This document shows, piece by piece, positions 8,393 to 17,158 of a DNA stretch of 64,000 nucleotides. The notes under the pieces are model-generated. The model was given only the letters and a program-made list of their open reading frames with translations. It did no database searches and had not been told where the DNA came from. The DNA lies in NCBI GenBank assembly GCA_015066245.1, contig SVOS01000005.1, positions 26,166-90,165 on the forward strand, in the 5' to 3' direction. The DNA comes from Oscillospiraceae bacterium. Lineage in GTDB: Bacteria; Bacillota; Clostridia; Oscillospirales; Acutalibacteraceae. The first letter of the stretch is position 1, and the number at the start of each line of letters is the position of its first letter. Position numbers and translations under genes: made by a program.

Positions 8393-9496
8393 TTACTTGT
8401 TATCTGTATGGGGTCTTAAATATCTGTTCTGGTCTATAACCAGATTTTCAATGCCGTCTAAAAGGTCTTTGTCGATTTCAAGTACAACATTAAATACACC
8501 GATATCGTCTGTCACGGCACCGCCTGAAGGATGAGCCTCGCTGTATTTAACATAAAGGGTATCACCTTCGCGATAAACGCCCTCAACAGAGCCTTTTACC
8601 ATACCTGTGTAATAGGTGCGGTAAATATGCACCAATGCATTTTCTTCGAAGAATTTTTCGGTATATTCGATGTTGTGGCTGTGGGGATATGCCTGCCACA
8701 TGTTGATATCCGTTACCAGTCTGTCATTATATGCAAGGTCCAAGAAGTTATCTTCATACTCAACTTCCTTGTATTCTATGCTGTCGGCAGAAGCAGGAGT
8801 TTTGTCATAAACAGTGGGGGTGATAATTTTTGCCAACTGCTTCTGAATTAAGGTTGCGTCCTTGATGCTTATTTTGTGGTCAAAGTTTACATCACTCACC
8901 ATATCGAAAAGTCTTGGATTTCCGTTTATATAGGGGTTGGAATTTCCGCATTCAATCATATTGGCAAGATACTGCTGGATGTAGGTTACATCGTGGATGT
9001 TCACCTTCATATCGCCGTTTGTATCGCCGATTTTACCTAAAGCAAGTGAGTAAATCTGAGCAAATGCTTCCTCTAAACCTTCAAGGCGGTTGCGGTATGC
9101 TTCTTCAAGGGTGTAGACAGTGTCATTTTCGGGAATGTAAATGAGGCATCTGTCGCCAAGTGTACGGTAATCGCAAACATACTCGCCGAAAGTGTATCTG
9201 TAGGCAAAGGGAGTGGTGTTGTAATAGTATGTTGCAGACACCAGAACAAAGTCGGGTGTGGCACCCTCGTATCCTGAGTAGTATCTGAACAGCTCGTCAT
9301 AGTAGAAGTAGTCAACCATTGTAAAATCTTCGCCGTATTTCTCAGTCATCTCGTCTCGGTACTGACTTAACTTCTCCCAAAAGAAAGGCTCATAGTCCTG
9401 CATTTCGGCATTCTCTGCCGAAACTGAAATTGAGGCACTTAACATCATAGCTGTTGCAAGAATGAAAGCAAAAATAGAAAATATAGCTTTTTTCAT
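8393..9496 (-). CDS. Secreted protein with internal dockerin-like module
   Basis: A 367-residue secreted protein. A signal peptide (about 1-26) ends near ISVSAENA. An N-terminal domain of about 125 residues, rich in Tyr and Phe, contains TPDFVLVSA and YTLEEAYRN. A type I dockerin-like module follows, with two calcium-loop/helix repeats: GDTNGDMKVNIHD and SDVNFDHKISIKD, each followed by a helix ending in QQYLA or QKQLA. Unusually, the dockerin is not terminal: about 125 more residues follow. The start is the ATG at 9494-9496, 8 nt after AGGAGG; the GTG further upstream overlaps that site. It is the third gene of an operon with an ECF sigma factor. A paralogue of the N-terminal half and dockerin lies at 30648-31283. 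Cohesin binding is not proven. Confidence 0.88.
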   Translation of the reverse strand: MKKAIFSIFAFILATAMMLSASISVSAENAEMQDYEPFFWEKLSQYRDEMTEKYGEDFTMVDYFYYDELFRYYSGYEGATPDFVLVSATYYYNTTPFAYRYTFGEYVCDYRTLGDRCLIYIPENDTVYTLEEAYRNRLEGLEEAFAQIYSLALGKIGDTNGDMKVNIHDVTYIQQYLANMIECGNSNPYINGNPRLFDMVSDVNFDHKISIKDATLIQKQLAKIITPTVYDKTPASADSIEYKEVEYEDNFLDLAYNDRLVTDINMWQAYPHSHNIEYTEKFFEENALVHIYRTYYTGMVKGSVEGVYREGDTLYVKYSEAHPSGGAVTDDIGVFNVVLEIDKDLLDGIENLVIDQNRYLRPHTDNK

Positions 9497-9522
9497 ATTA
9501 CACACCTCCTTGAGGTATTAAA

Positions 9523-10623
9523 TCAATCTTTGCTGCAGACTAAAACAATATAGTTGTAGCTGCCCGTAAAGTTTTTGGCAGTATAAATATTAGAGTAGCC
9601 TGACGGCAGATTGCTGATACTAACGTAGTTTCCTTCGTCTGCTCCGAATCCCAGATTAAGAGGATGGTCCTCAAAACCCGAAATGAAGTAATAACCGTTA
9701 CTGTCGGTTATATAGGTGCCTGCAGATTCGCCGCCGCTGAATACCTTTACAACCGCACCCTTGACGGGGTTGCCGTACTGGTCGACTACCTTGCCTTCTA
9801 CCATATTTCCTGCCGTGGGTGCGTCCGTCGCATCCATTGTAGGGTCTGTTGGTGGTGCCAAGTTTTCTGTAGGCTCAGTGCAACAAGGCTCAGTATAATA
9901 AGGCTCTGTGGCTGAAGGTATTTCTACAGAAGGAAGTGTTGGCTTCACAGGTCGACCATCACTTGTGGGAGGTACATCGGGTACTTGAGTGGGTGCCATA
10001 GTAGGCTCATCCCAGAAATCATTTTCTGTTGAATCCGTAACCGCGGTGGCATCTATATTGCCGCCTGTGGGACTCTCTGTCGCAGGCATTGTCTCAACGG
10101 GGTCAGAAACCACAGGGACAGTGGGACGAGTGACAGGTTTGGTTGAGGTTGCAGGCCTGTCAATTGCACTTGTGGCATCTGTAGGTTTTTCCACAGGGTC
10201 GGTAGCCTTTGATGGCTTTTCTACGGGGTCGGTTACTTTCGGGGGTTTTTCTGTATTTGATGTTGCGTTCTGGGTGGGGGTGGTTCCGTTTACATTTGTG
10301 GTGCCTGAGTTATGCTGAGTGTTTGGGGTAACTTGCTCAGCGGTGCTTCCTTGCTCGCCCTCAGAGGTTGCATGGGAGTTAAGGGTGTGGTTAACACTCT
10401 GCTCAGTGCTTTCTGTGAAGTAATCAGGTCTGGTGCCTATTATACTTGGGTCAGGCTCCACAATTCCTGTTTTCCATATACCGATTGCGCCTAACGTAGC
10501 CAAACAAATGGCGCATAGGGAAAGACCGGTGCTGAGGGCTATTTTCTTTTTTCGTTTTACGCCTGCAACGTATTCGTCACGACGTGCGAATACGGCATCA
10601 GCCATCTCCTTATAATTTTTCAT
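9523..10623 (-). CDS. Single-pass surface protein, likely sigma-factor regulator
   Basis: A 366-residue protein. A short basic cytoplasmic part of about 28 residues (with EMADAVFARRDEY) is followed by one membrane helix (about 30-48). A long Thr/Pro/Glu-rich extracellular stretch (about 55-260) carries repeats such as TDPVEKPSKA, and a C-terminal carboxypeptidase-regulatory-like beta domain (about 275-366) contains VVDQYGNPVKGAVVKVF. The gene starts inside the end of the sigma gene (14-nt overlap), using ATG at 10623 after AAGGAAGG. The coupling and topology suggest an anti-sigma or sensor protein, as RsgI is for SigI, but the cytoplasmic part has no recognised anti-sigma domain, so this is inference. 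Confidence 0.75.
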   Translation of the reverse strand: MKNYKEMADAVFARRDEYVAGVKRKKKIALSTGLSLCAICLATLGAIGIWKTGIVEPDPSIIGTRPDYFTESTEQSVNHTLNSHATSEGEQGSTAEQVTPNTQHNSGTTNVNGTTPTQNATSNTEKPPKVTDPVEKPSKATDPVEKPTDATSAIDRPATSTKPVTRPTVPVVSDPVETMPATESPTGGNIDATAVTDSTENDFWDEPTMAPTQVPDVPPTSDGRPVKPTLPSVEIPSATEPYYTEPCCTEPTENLAPPTDPTMDATDAPTAGNMVEGKVVDQYGNPVKGAVVKVFSGGESAGTYITDSNGYYFISGFEDHPLNLGFGADEGNYVSISNLPSGYSNIYTAKNFTGSYNYIVLVCSKD

Positions 10624-11164
10624 AAACATAGCCTTCCTTGTCAAGTTCTGATTTCAGTGACTTTTTCGCTCTGTATAAAAGAGTTTCGGTGTTGTGGATT
10701 GATTTTTTGATAACTATGGCGGCTTCTTTGTTGCTGAAATTCTCAAAGTATACCAGCCACAAGATTTGTTTATACTGTGGATTCAGTCTTTCCATTGCAC
10801 GATGCAAAATTATATGGTCCTCTTTTTTTATGTACTCTGCCTCTAAGGATTCTGTGTCCTTTTTCATTTCAGGAAGCTCATCAAAGGAAATTTCCTTTGC
10901 CTTATGCTTTCTGAGATAATCCAGCGCACAGTTTCTGCCTATGGCAAAAAGCCAGGTTTTAAATGAGGATTTGCCCGAGAAACGGGGTTTTTTGGTAATA
11001 ATCTTAACGAAGGTATCCTCCGCTATATCCTCTGCAGTATAAATATTATCAGTGTAATTATTAAGGTAAAGTATCAATCCGTCCTTATAGTCTTTTATTA
11101 TTTCGATAAAGCCTTTGTCATCACCATCAAGGAAACGGCGGTAGCTACTTGCACCGTTATCCAT
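10610..11164 (-). CDS. ECF-type RNA polymerase sigma factor
   Basis: A 184-residue sigma-70 family factor with only regions 2 and 4. Region 2 (about 12-85) contains TAEDIAEDTFVKI and SFKTWLFAIGRNCALDYLR; region 4 (about 120-175) contains LNPQYKQILWLVYFENFSNKEAA. I start at the ATG at 11162-11164, 8 nt after AAAGGAG; the open frame continues upstream but lacks a comparable ribosome site and sigma homology. The gene overlaps the surface-protein gene by 14 nt. A CGTC element at 11206-11209 (minus strand), about 40 nt upstream, could be the -10 of an autoregulated ECF promoter, but its -35 is poor. Confidence 0.93.
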   Translation of the reverse strand: MDNGASSYRRFLDGDDKGFIEIIKDYKDGLILYLNNYTDNIYTAEDIAEDTFVKIITKKPRFSGKSSFKTWLFAIGRNCALDYLRKHKAKEISFDELPEMKKDTESLEAEYIKKEDHIILHRAMERLNPQYKQILWLVYFENFSNKEAAIVIKKSIHNTETLLYRAKKSLKSELDKEGYVYEKL

Positions 11165-11347
11165 TGATATGCTCCTTTCCCCTTGTTTGGCTCTTTCACT
11201 TATTAGACGCAGTTTTTCAAAAAAACTCACACCTAAAATTATAAAAAATTTAAAAAATTTAACAACTCGCATTTTATACAAAATATAAATACAATTTTCT
11301 ACATAATAATAGCGGTAGTTTTGGCGTATTTACGTAAAGCGGAGATA

Positions 11348-11376
11348 TTGACAAACACAGTCAGAAATGAGATAAT
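11348..11376 (+). promoter_or_regulatory. Promoter for valS
   Basis: A perfect TTGACA (11348-11353) is separated by 17 nt from GATAAT (11371-11376), 36 nt before the valS ATG. The leader is too short for a T-box. Confidence 0.75.
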
Positions 11377-11412
11377 ATACTGAATATTTATTGCGAAAGG
11401 GCGGTTTTTGCT

Positions 11413-14043
11413 ATGGCAAAAGAGCTTGCTAAGTCCTACAACCCCAAAGAGGTTGAGGACAAAATATATGATTTCTGGCTTAAGGGCAGATATTTTCATG
11501 CAGAGGTAGATAAGGACAAGAAGCCTTATACTATTGTTATGCCACCCCCAAATATTACAGGTCAGCTTCACATCGGACACGCACTGGATAATACATTGCA
11601 GGACATCCTTATCAGATGGAGAAGAATGCAGGGTTACTCTGCACTCTGGCTTCCCGGCACTGACCACGCATCCATTGCTACAGAGGCTAAGATTGTTGAG
11701 GCTATGAAGGCTGAGGGACTTACCAAAGAAAGCATCGGCAGAGAGGCTTTCTTAGAGCGTGCATGGGATTGGAGACGCGAGTACGGCGGACGTATCTGCA
11801 ACCAGCTCAAGAAGCTTGGTACAAGCTGCGACTGGGAGCGTGAGCGTTTCACAATGGACGAGGGCTGCAGTGATGCTGTTAAAGAGGTTTTCGTTCGCCT
11901 TTATGAAAAAGGTTTAATTTATCGCGGTGAGAGAATCATCAACTGGTGTCCTCATTGCTGCACATCTATCTCTGACGCAGAGGTTGAGTTTGAGGAGCAG
12001 GACGGCTTCTTCTGGCATCTTCGCTATCCTCTTACAGACGGCAGCGGTTTTGTAGAGCTTGCAACCACAAGACCCGAGACTTTACTTGGCGATACTGCTA
12101 TTGCGGTTAATCCCGATGACGAAAGATATAAGGATTTTGTTGGCAAGACAGTAACTCTCCCCTTAGTAGGCAGAGAGATTCCCGTTGTTGCCGACAGTTA
12201 TGTTGATATGGAGTTTGGTACAGGTGTTGTTAAGATTACTCCTGCCCATGACCCCAATGACTTTGAGGTTGGACTTCGTCACAACCTTCCCATTATTAAC
12301 GTAATGGATGATACTGCTCACATGAATGAGTTTGCAGGCGAAAAATATCAGGGCATGGACCGTTACGAGTGCAGAAAAGCTATCGTAAAAGACCTTGAAG
12401 AAGGCGGTTTCCTTGTTAAGATTGAGCCTCATGCACACAATGTAGGCACCTGCTACCGTTGCGGTACAACTGTTGAGCCTCGTGTTTCTATGCAGTGGTT
12501 CGTTAAGATGGAGCCCCTTGCAGGCCCTGCAATCGATTGCGTTAAGAGCGGTAAGACAAAGTTTGTCCCCGAGAGATTTGAGAAGGTTTATTTCCACTGG
12601 ATGGAGAATATCCGCGACTGGTGTATCTCCCGTCAGCTCTGGTGGGGCCACAGAATCCCTGCTTATTACTGTGCTGATTGCGGTGAAATGGTGGTTTCCA
12701 AAGAGGATGTTACAGTTTGTCCTAAGTGCGGAAAGAGTCACATGACTCAGGACCCCGATACTCTCGACACATGGTTTAGCTCTGCTCTCTGGCCTTTCTC
12801 TACATTAGGTTGGCCCGAAAAAACAGAGGAGCTTGAGTACTTCTATCCCACAAACACCCTTGTTACAGGTTATGATATTATCTTCTTCTGGGTTGCCAGA
12901 ATGATTTTCAGCGGTTGTGAGCACATGAATGCTCAGCCTTTTGATACAGTTTTCATCCACGGTATTATCCGTGATGCTTTGGGCAGAAAGATGAGTAAGT
13001 CTCTCGGTAACGGCGTTGACCCCCTCGAGCTTATCGACAAATACGGCGCCGATGCTCTCAGATTCTTCTTGGCAACAGGTAACTCACCCGGAAACGATAT
13101 GAGATTTTCTGAGGAGCGAGTTGAGTCTTGCCGTAACTTTGCTAATAAGCTTTACAACGCAAGCCGCTTTGTTCACATGAACATCGACGACTTTGAGGTT
13201 GAGTGCAAGCTCCCCGAGACTCTTACAACCGAGGACAAGTGGATTGTTTCTTCCGTAAATACTCTTGCAAAGGAAATCACAGACAATCTTGAAAAATTCG
13301 AGCTTGGTATTGCTGTTTCCAAGGTTTACGACTTTATCTGGAGCTGCTACTGCGACTGGTATATCGAGCTTGCAAAGCCCAGACTCCAGGCAGGCGGCGA
13401 CACAGCTCAGAATGCAAGATGTGTTCTTGTATGGGTACTCGAGAGAATGCTCAGACTCTTGCATCCCTTTATGCCTTTTATTACTGAGGAAATCTGGCAG
13501 ACCTTACCTCTTGAGGGTATGGGCGAGACCATTATGACTCAGAAATTCCCCGAGTATGATGATGCTCTCAACTTCCCCGAGGCAGAGGCTGAGATGGCAA
13601 AGGTTATGGAGGCTATTACTGCTATCCGTACAAGACGTAACGAGATGAACATTCCTCCCTCAAAGAAGGCTAAGGTTTATATCGCTACAAAATGTGCCGA
13701 AACATTCGAAGCAGGCAAAAAATTCTTCGAAAAGCTTGCATCTGCTTCCGAGGTTGAGATTGGCGAAAGCTTTGATGTTGAGGGTGCAGTAACTATTGTT
13801 ACAGGCGACGCAAAAATCTACATCCCCATGAACGAGCTTGTTGATAAGGAAGCCGAGCTTAAGAGACTTAATAAGGAACTTCAGCAGGTTGAGAAGATGC
13901 TCGCTCAGGACGAGGGCAAACTTAATAATGAAGGCTTTATGGCAAAGGCTCCTGAGGCGGTTGTTGCAAAAATCCGTATGCAGGCAGAGAAAGAGAGAGA
14001 GAAAATCGCTCTCATCAAAAATGCTATCGAAGCTTTAGGCTAA
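11413..14043 (+). CDS. valS: Valyl-tRNA synthetase
   Basis: Charges tRNA-Val with valine and edits mischarged threonine in the cytoplasm. It is 876 residues, the usual length for Firmicutes. The class I signature is [13 protein letters not shown] at about 47-59, the editing (CP1) domain spans about 200-350, and the KMSKS loop reads [11 protein letters not shown] near 525. A zinc-type cluster (CADCGEM and CPKCGKS) lies near 420-445. The anticodon-binding domain follows, and the C-terminal coiled coil (about 805-876, [13 protein letters not shown]) is intact. The ribosome site AAGGGCGG is weak. It is monocistronic, with its own promoter and terminator. Confidence 0.98.
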   Translation: MAKELAKSYNPKEVEDKIYDFWLKGRYFHAEVDKDKKPYTIVMPPPNITGQLHIGHALDNTLQDILIRWRRMQGYSALWLPGTDHASIATEAKIVEAMKAEGLTKESIGREAFLERAWDWRREYGGRICNQLKKLGTSCDWERERFTMDEGCSDAVKEVFVRLYEKGLIYRGERIINWCPHCCTSISDAEVEFEEQDGFFWHLRYPLTDGSGFVELATTRPETLLGDTAIAVNPDDERYKDFVGKTVTLPLVGREIPVVADSYVDMEFGTGVVKITPAHDPNDFEVGLRHNLPIINVMDDTAHMNEFAGEKYQGMDRYECRKAIVKDLEEGGFLVKIEPHAHNVGTCYRCGTTVEPRVSMQWFVKMEPLAGPAIDCVKSGKTKFVPERFEKVYFHWMENIRDWCISRQLWWGHRIPAYYCADCGEMVVSKEDVTVCPKCGKSHMTQDPDTLDTWFSSALWPFSTLGWPEKTEELEYFYPTNTLVTGYDIIFFWVARMIFSGCEHMNAQPFDTVFIHGIIRDALGRKMSKSLGNGVDPLELIDKYGADALRFFLATGNSPGNDMRFSEERVESCRNFANKLYNASRFVHMNIDDFEVECKLPETLTTEDKWIVSSVNTLAKEITDNLEKFELGIAVSKVYDFIWSCYCDWYIELAKPRLQAGGDTAQNARCVLVWVLERMLRLLHPFMPFITEEIWQTLPLEGMGETIMTQKFPEYDDALNFPEAEAEMAKVMEAITAIRTRRNEMNIPPSKKAKVYIATKCAETFEAGKKFFEKLASASEVEIGESFDVEGAVTIVTGDAKIYIPMNELVDKEAELKRLNKELQQVEKMLAQDEGKLNNEGFMAKAPEAVVAKIRMQAEKEREKIALIKNAIEALG

Positions 14044-14049
14044 AAAATT

Positions 14050-14074
14050 CTCCCCTTGATTTTTTCAAGGGGAG
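14050..14074 (+). terminator. Intrinsic terminator after valS
   Basis: CTCCCCTTGA (14050-14059) pairs with TCAAGGGGAG (14065-14074) and is followed by TTTTTG. Confidence 0.92.
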
Positions 14075-14143
14075 TTTTTGTTGGCTGTTTCATTACGTAT
14101 GTTAATAGTGAAAAAACACATAAACAACTGTGATATCTCCAGA

Positions 14144-14159
14144 AAAATTATGCAAAATC
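14144..14159 (+). promoter_or_regulatory. Operator-like box, copy 1
   Basis: AAAATTATGCAAAATC lies exactly 12 nt upstream of the -35 at 14172. An identical 16-mer sits at the same distance from the -35 at 15151. The identical sequence and spacing suggest a regulator site, most likely for the XRE protein encoded between them. Confidence 0.6.
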
Positions 14160-14171
14160 AGCAAAAATATA

Positions 14172-14200
14172 TTGACATGCATAAAATTCAGCTGTATTAT
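14172..14200 (+). promoter_or_regulatory. Promoter of the zinc-ribbon membrane protein gene
   Basis: TTGACA (14172-14177), 17-nt spacer, TATTAT (14195-14200) followed by TTA. The -10 variant and the spacer length equal those of the promoter at 15151-15179. Confidence 0.75.
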
Positions 14201-14231
14201 TTAGGTAACAAATTAATAAAGGGGTAATAAT

Positions 14232-14699
14232 ATGTCAAGTAAATACTTTAGGATTCAAGGTACGATTGTTATTATAGTCGGTATAGTTTTAGGAATTATC
14301 CTTGGTAATTATTATAAAATTGATATAGACGATAGTTATTATCGTGAAACCTATGTGTTTAACTTTTGGATGTTTTTGTTGATTTCAGGCATCACAGATG
14401 TTCTGGGATCATTGCTTATTGGTGTAGCAACGATTATTGATAAATTGGACAATAACGTACCGCTGAAATCAAACACTGTTGGCAGTAACCCTGTTAATGG
14501 TGGCACTTCATCTGTAAGAATTTGCAGAAATTGTGGAGCAACTATTAGTCCATCGGCAACTGTTTGTACTACATGCGGAGCAAACCTTAAAGTTAGGGCA
14601 GCGGCTCCTAGCCAGAACGCTTGGATTTGTCCCAAATGTGGCAGAGAAAACCAGAACTATGTAGGCACTTGCGGTTGCGGAGAAATCAAACCTAAATAA
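14232..14699 (+). CDS. Two-helix membrane protein with zinc ribbons
   Basis: A 155-residue protein of unknown function. Two membrane segments lie at about 9-26 and 42-66, with a short tyrosine-rich loop between them (DSYYRETYVF). The cytoplasmic C-terminal half has one zinc ribbon, CRNCGA and CTTCGA (about 97-117), and a second, CPKCGRE followed by CGCGE (about 134-152). Such proteins are common in Clostridia and have no assigned function. AAAGGGGTAAT precedes the ATG. Its promoter and upstream box match those of the 15219 gene, so both are probably controlled by the XRE regulator. Confidence 0.8.
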   Translation: MSSKYFRIQGTIVIIVGIVLGIILGNYYKIDIDDSYYRETYVFNFWMFLLISGITDVLGSLLIGVATIIDKLDNNVPLKSNTVGSNPVNGGTSSVRICRNCGATISPSATVCTTCGANLKVRAAAPSQNAWICPKCGRENQNYVGTCGCGEIKPK

Positions 14700-14718
14700 G
14701 AAATACAGTTATAACAAC

Positions 14719-14747
14719 GAGGACTGAACACGAAAAGTTCAGTCCTC
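14719..14747. terminator. Bidirectional intrinsic terminator
   Basis: GAGGACTGAAC (14719-14729) pairs with GTTCAGTCCTC (14737-14747), followed by a T run on the plus strand. The stop codon of the convergent XRE gene lies inside the right arm. Confidence 0.85.
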
Positions 14748-15065
14748 ATTTTTGTTTTTTATTTTGTATTTTAAGAAGTCGATATATTTGATTACATCAA
14801 TAAAGTCATTGTCCGAAAAGTCAGAGGGAATCTGAACAATTCTGTTTTCTCGGTTAAAAGATAAAGGTTCGTCGATAAGACCAAGCATATAGTCCACAGA
14901 AACGTCAAAGAGTTTTGCTAAAATAACCTTGGATTTATCATCGGGGTCGCTTCTATTGCACTCATAAGAGGAAATCGTGTAATGAGAAACCCCCAAGATT
15001 TTTGCCAAATCTTCCTGAGATAGTCCGCGGTCTTTTCTCAGCTCCTGCAATCTCTCACCAATCAC
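14739..15065 (-). CDS. XRE-family transcriptional regulator
   Basis: A 108-residue regulator. Residues about 4-60 form a Cro/C1-type helix-turn-helix, with LSQEDLAKILGVSHYTISSYE as its core and DYMLGL after it. A short C-terminal part (about 70-108) may mediate dimerisation. The start is GTG at 15063-15065, 8 nt after GGAG in AAAGGAGATG. Its own promoter overlaps an 11-bp inverted repeat, so it is probably autoregulated. Genes for small membrane proteins lie on both sides, each with the same operator-like box and promoter. The inducing signal is unknown. Confidence 0.9.
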   Translation of the reverse strand: MIGERLQELRKDRGLSQEDLAKILGVSHYTISSYECNRSDPDDKSKVILAKLFDVSVDYMLGLIDEPLSFNRENRIVQIPSDFSDNDFIDVIKYIDFLKYKIKNKNED

Positions 15066-15094
15066 AAAATCATCTCCTTTAACCTTATAACTTA

Positions 15095-15124
15095 ATTATA
15101 AGAATTTTGCGAATGTTTTCGCAA
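15095..15124 (-). promoter_or_regulatory. Promoter of the XRE gene
   Basis: On the minus strand TTGCGA (15124-15119), an 18-nt spacer and TATAAT (15100-15095). The -35 and much of the spacer lie inside the palindrome at 15103-15128. Confidence 0.65.
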
Positions 15125-15128
15125 AATT
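15103..15128. promoter_or_regulatory. Palindromic operator candidate
   Basis: A perfect inverted repeat: AATTTTGCGAA (15103-15113), spacer TGTT, TTCGCAAAATT (15118-15128). Its right arm runs into the box AAAATTATGCAAAATC. It lies between the divergent XRE gene and the 15219 gene, where a dimeric repressor would control both. Confidence 0.65.
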
Positions 15129-15138
15129 ATGCAAAATC
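15123..15138 (+). promoter_or_regulatory. Operator-like box, copy 2
   Basis: The same AAAATTATGCAAAATC as at 14144-14159, again exactly 12 nt upstream of a TTGACA. Confidence 0.6.
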
Positions 15139-15150
15139 TTAGAAAATCCA

Positions 15151-15179
15151 TTGACAACTGTGAAAAATCGCAGTATTAT
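15151..15179 (+). promoter_or_regulatory. Promoter of the 15219 gene
   Basis: TTGACA (15151-15156), 17-nt spacer, TATTAT (15174-15179). Confidence 0.75.
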
Positions 15180-15218
15180 TTAATAAAATAATGCGATTTT
15201 TGCAAAGGAGACTCAATT

Positions 15219-15473
15219 ATGTTTAAAAATGTGGGCGAAAAAATTCGAATATCCGGCATTGTGGTTTTCTTTATTCTAACCATCGCCTCAATTGCAGGAG
15301 CAGTTGTTTACTGGTCAACAATAAAAACAGGAAGTGATAAAGAGTTTGCAATTGGCATGGGCATTATCGCAGGTGGAGTTTTTTTCGCTTTGTTATCCTC
15401 TCTATTAATTCAGGGTTTCAGTATTATCGTCAAAGCATGTGAAACATATTGTTTGACAAAAGAAACGAAATAA
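15219..15473 (+). CDS. Small two-helix membrane protein, unknown function
   Basis: An 84-residue protein I do not recognise. Two membrane segments lie at about 11-33 and 44-69, with a charged loop (KTGSDKEF) between them. A GCAAAGGAG ribosome site precedes the ATG. It is divergent from the XRE regulator and carries the same operator/promoter module as the zinc-ribbon membrane protein gene at 14232. The similar size, topology and control of the two proteins suggest that they act in the same response. Confidence 0.75.
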   Translation: MFKNVGEKIRISGIVVFFILTIASIAGAVVYWSTIKTGSDKEFAIGMGIIAGGVFFALLSSLLIQGFSIIVKACETYCLTKETK

Positions 15474-15544
15474 AGTGAATATTAGTGTAAAAGACAAATT
15501 GCAATCAAGCGTATGCGGATGCTGTGTTTTTGATTTGACTCTCA

Positions 15545-15571
15545 CCCCCGAACATTCAACTGGTTCGGGGG
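15545..15571 (+). terminator. Intrinsic terminator
   Basis: CCCCCGAAC (15545-15553) pairs with GTTCGGGGG (15563-15571), followed by a T-rich stretch. Confidence 0.8.
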
Positions 15572-15611
15572 ATTTCTTTGCAAAAAACAGAGAAAATATT
15601 TGTGTAAATAA

Positions 15612-15640
15612 TTGTAAAATCTGAATTTTTGTGATAAAAT
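15612..15640 (+). promoter_or_regulatory. Candidate promoter for gltX-glnS operon
   Basis: TTGTAA (15612-15617), 17-nt spacer, TAAAAT (15635-15640), followed by an AT-rich leader with no visible T-box. Confidence 0.5.
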
Positions 15641-15696
15641 AAACTGAATATCTGTTTATATTTATTACGATAATCTATCTGAAAGGATTTGACAAT

Positions 15697-17142
15697 ATGA
15701 AAGTACGTACACGATATGCTCCCAGCCCCACAGGCTTTATGCATGTAGGAAATCTGAGAACAGCACTTTACGAGTATCTTATCGCCAAAAATCAAGGCGG
15801 CAGCTTTGTGCTGAGAATCGAAGATACCGACCAAGAGCGTCTGGTAGAAGGAGCAGTTGACGTAATTTACAACACTCTTAAGGTAGCAGGCTTAAAACAC
15901 GACGAAGGTCCCGATATCGGCGGTGATTTTGGTCCCTATGTGCAGTCAGAGCGTAAAGATATGTATCTCCCCTTTGCTGAGCAGCTTATCAAAGAAGGCA
16001 AGGCTTACCGTTGTTTCTGCACAAAAGAGCGACTTGAGAGCATCCAGCAGGACAGTGAATTCGGCGGATACGACAGACACTGTCGCGACCTTTCACAAGA
16101 AGAAATCGACAAGTTGCTTGCCGAGGGCGTACCCTATGTAATCCGACAAAAAATGCCCTTGGAAGGCAGTACTACCTTTGTTGACGCAGTTTTCGGCGAA
16201 ATTACAGTAGAAAACAGTGAGCTTCAGGACCAGATTCTGATTAAGTCCGACGGCTTTCCCACATATAACTTTGCAAATGTTATTGACGACCACACAATGG
16301 GTATTACTCACGTTGTACGCGGTTGTGAGTATCTTAGCTCTACTCCCAAGTACAACCTTCTTTATGATGCATTCGGCTGGGAAATTCCCACCTATGTTCA
16401 CCTTCCCCTTATTATGGGCAAGGATGCAGAGGGCAATGTGTCAAAGCTCAGTAAGCGTCACGGCTCTACAGGCTTTGAGGATCTTATCAAAGAGGGTTAC
16501 CTCCCCCAGGTTATCATCAACTACATTGCACTTTTAGGTTGGTGCCCCAAGGGCAACGAGGAGATTTTCTCTCTGAGTGAGCTTGAGAAAGAGTTCTGTG
16601 TAGAAAATATCAGCAAATCACCTGCAGTCTTTGACTATCAGAAGCTTCAGTGGTTTAACGCAGAGTATCTGAGAGCTATGTCTGATGAAGAGTTTACAGA
16701 GATTGCAAAGCCTTACTATGATTCTGTTTTCGGTGATACTCCTTATGACGGCAGTAAGCTTACAGCTATCTTGAAGGCTCGTACAACAAAGCTTACAGAC
16801 ATCCCCGACATGATTAAATTCTTCAAAGAGCTTCCCGATTATGACAAGGAGCTTTTTGTAAATAAAAAGAGCAAGACAAATCTTGAGAACTCACCCGCAA
16901 TCTTAAAGACAGTTACAGAGCGTTTAGAGGCTCTTTCTGACTGGAGTTGCGATGCTATCAAGGAGCTTCTCATCAATCTTGCAACTGAGCTTGAGCTTAA
17001 GAACGGCACCGTAATGTGGCCTGCACGAATTGCGGCAAGCGGCCAGACTGTAACTCCCGGCGGTGCAGTAGAAATTCTTGATATTTTAGGCAAGGATGAG
17101 ACCTTGAGAAGACTTTATATTGGTTTAGAGAAACTTTCCTGA
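15697..17142 (+). CDS. gltX: Glutamyl-tRNA synthetase
   Basis: Charges tRNA-Glu in the cytoplasm; the product also feeds 5-aminolevulinate synthesis where that pathway exists. It is 481 residues, the normal bacterial length. The HIGH-equivalent is [16 protein letters not shown] at about 8-23, and the KMSKS-equivalent is [12 protein letters not shown] near 248-259. The C-terminal anticodon-binding domain is complete (about 330-481). GAAAGGAT precedes the ATG. The glnS gene follows after 16 nt, so tRNA-Glu and tRNA-Gln charging are made from one transcript. Confidence 0.97.
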   Translation: MKVRTRYAPSPTGFMHVGNLRTALYEYLIAKNQGGSFVLRIEDTDQERLVEGAVDVIYNTLKVAGLKHDEGPDIGGDFGPYVQSERKDMYLPFAEQLIKEGKAYRCFCTKERLESIQQDSEFGGYDRHCRDLSQEEIDKLLAEGVPYVIRQKMPLEGSTTFVDAVFGEITVENSELQDQILIKSDGFPTYNFANVIDDHTMGITHVVRGCEYLSSTPKYNLLYDAFGWEIPTYVHLPLIMGKDAEGNVSKLSKRHGSTGFEDLIKEGYLPQVIINYIALLGWCPKGNEEIFSLSELEKEFCVENISKSPAVFDYQKLQWFNAEYLRAMSDEEFTEIAKPYYDSVFGDTPYDGSKLTAILKARTTKLTDIPDMIKFFKELPDYDKELFVNKKSKTNLENSPAILKTVTERLEALSDWSCDAIKELLINLATELELKNGTVMWPARIAASGQTVTPGGAVEILDILGKDETLRRLYIGLEKLS

Positions 17143-17158
17143 AAGGAGATTTTTAGAA

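Noticed and set aside
11282..11412. T-box leaders of valS, gltX, proS or trpS
   Set aside because: The leaders are short and no T-box consensus was found.
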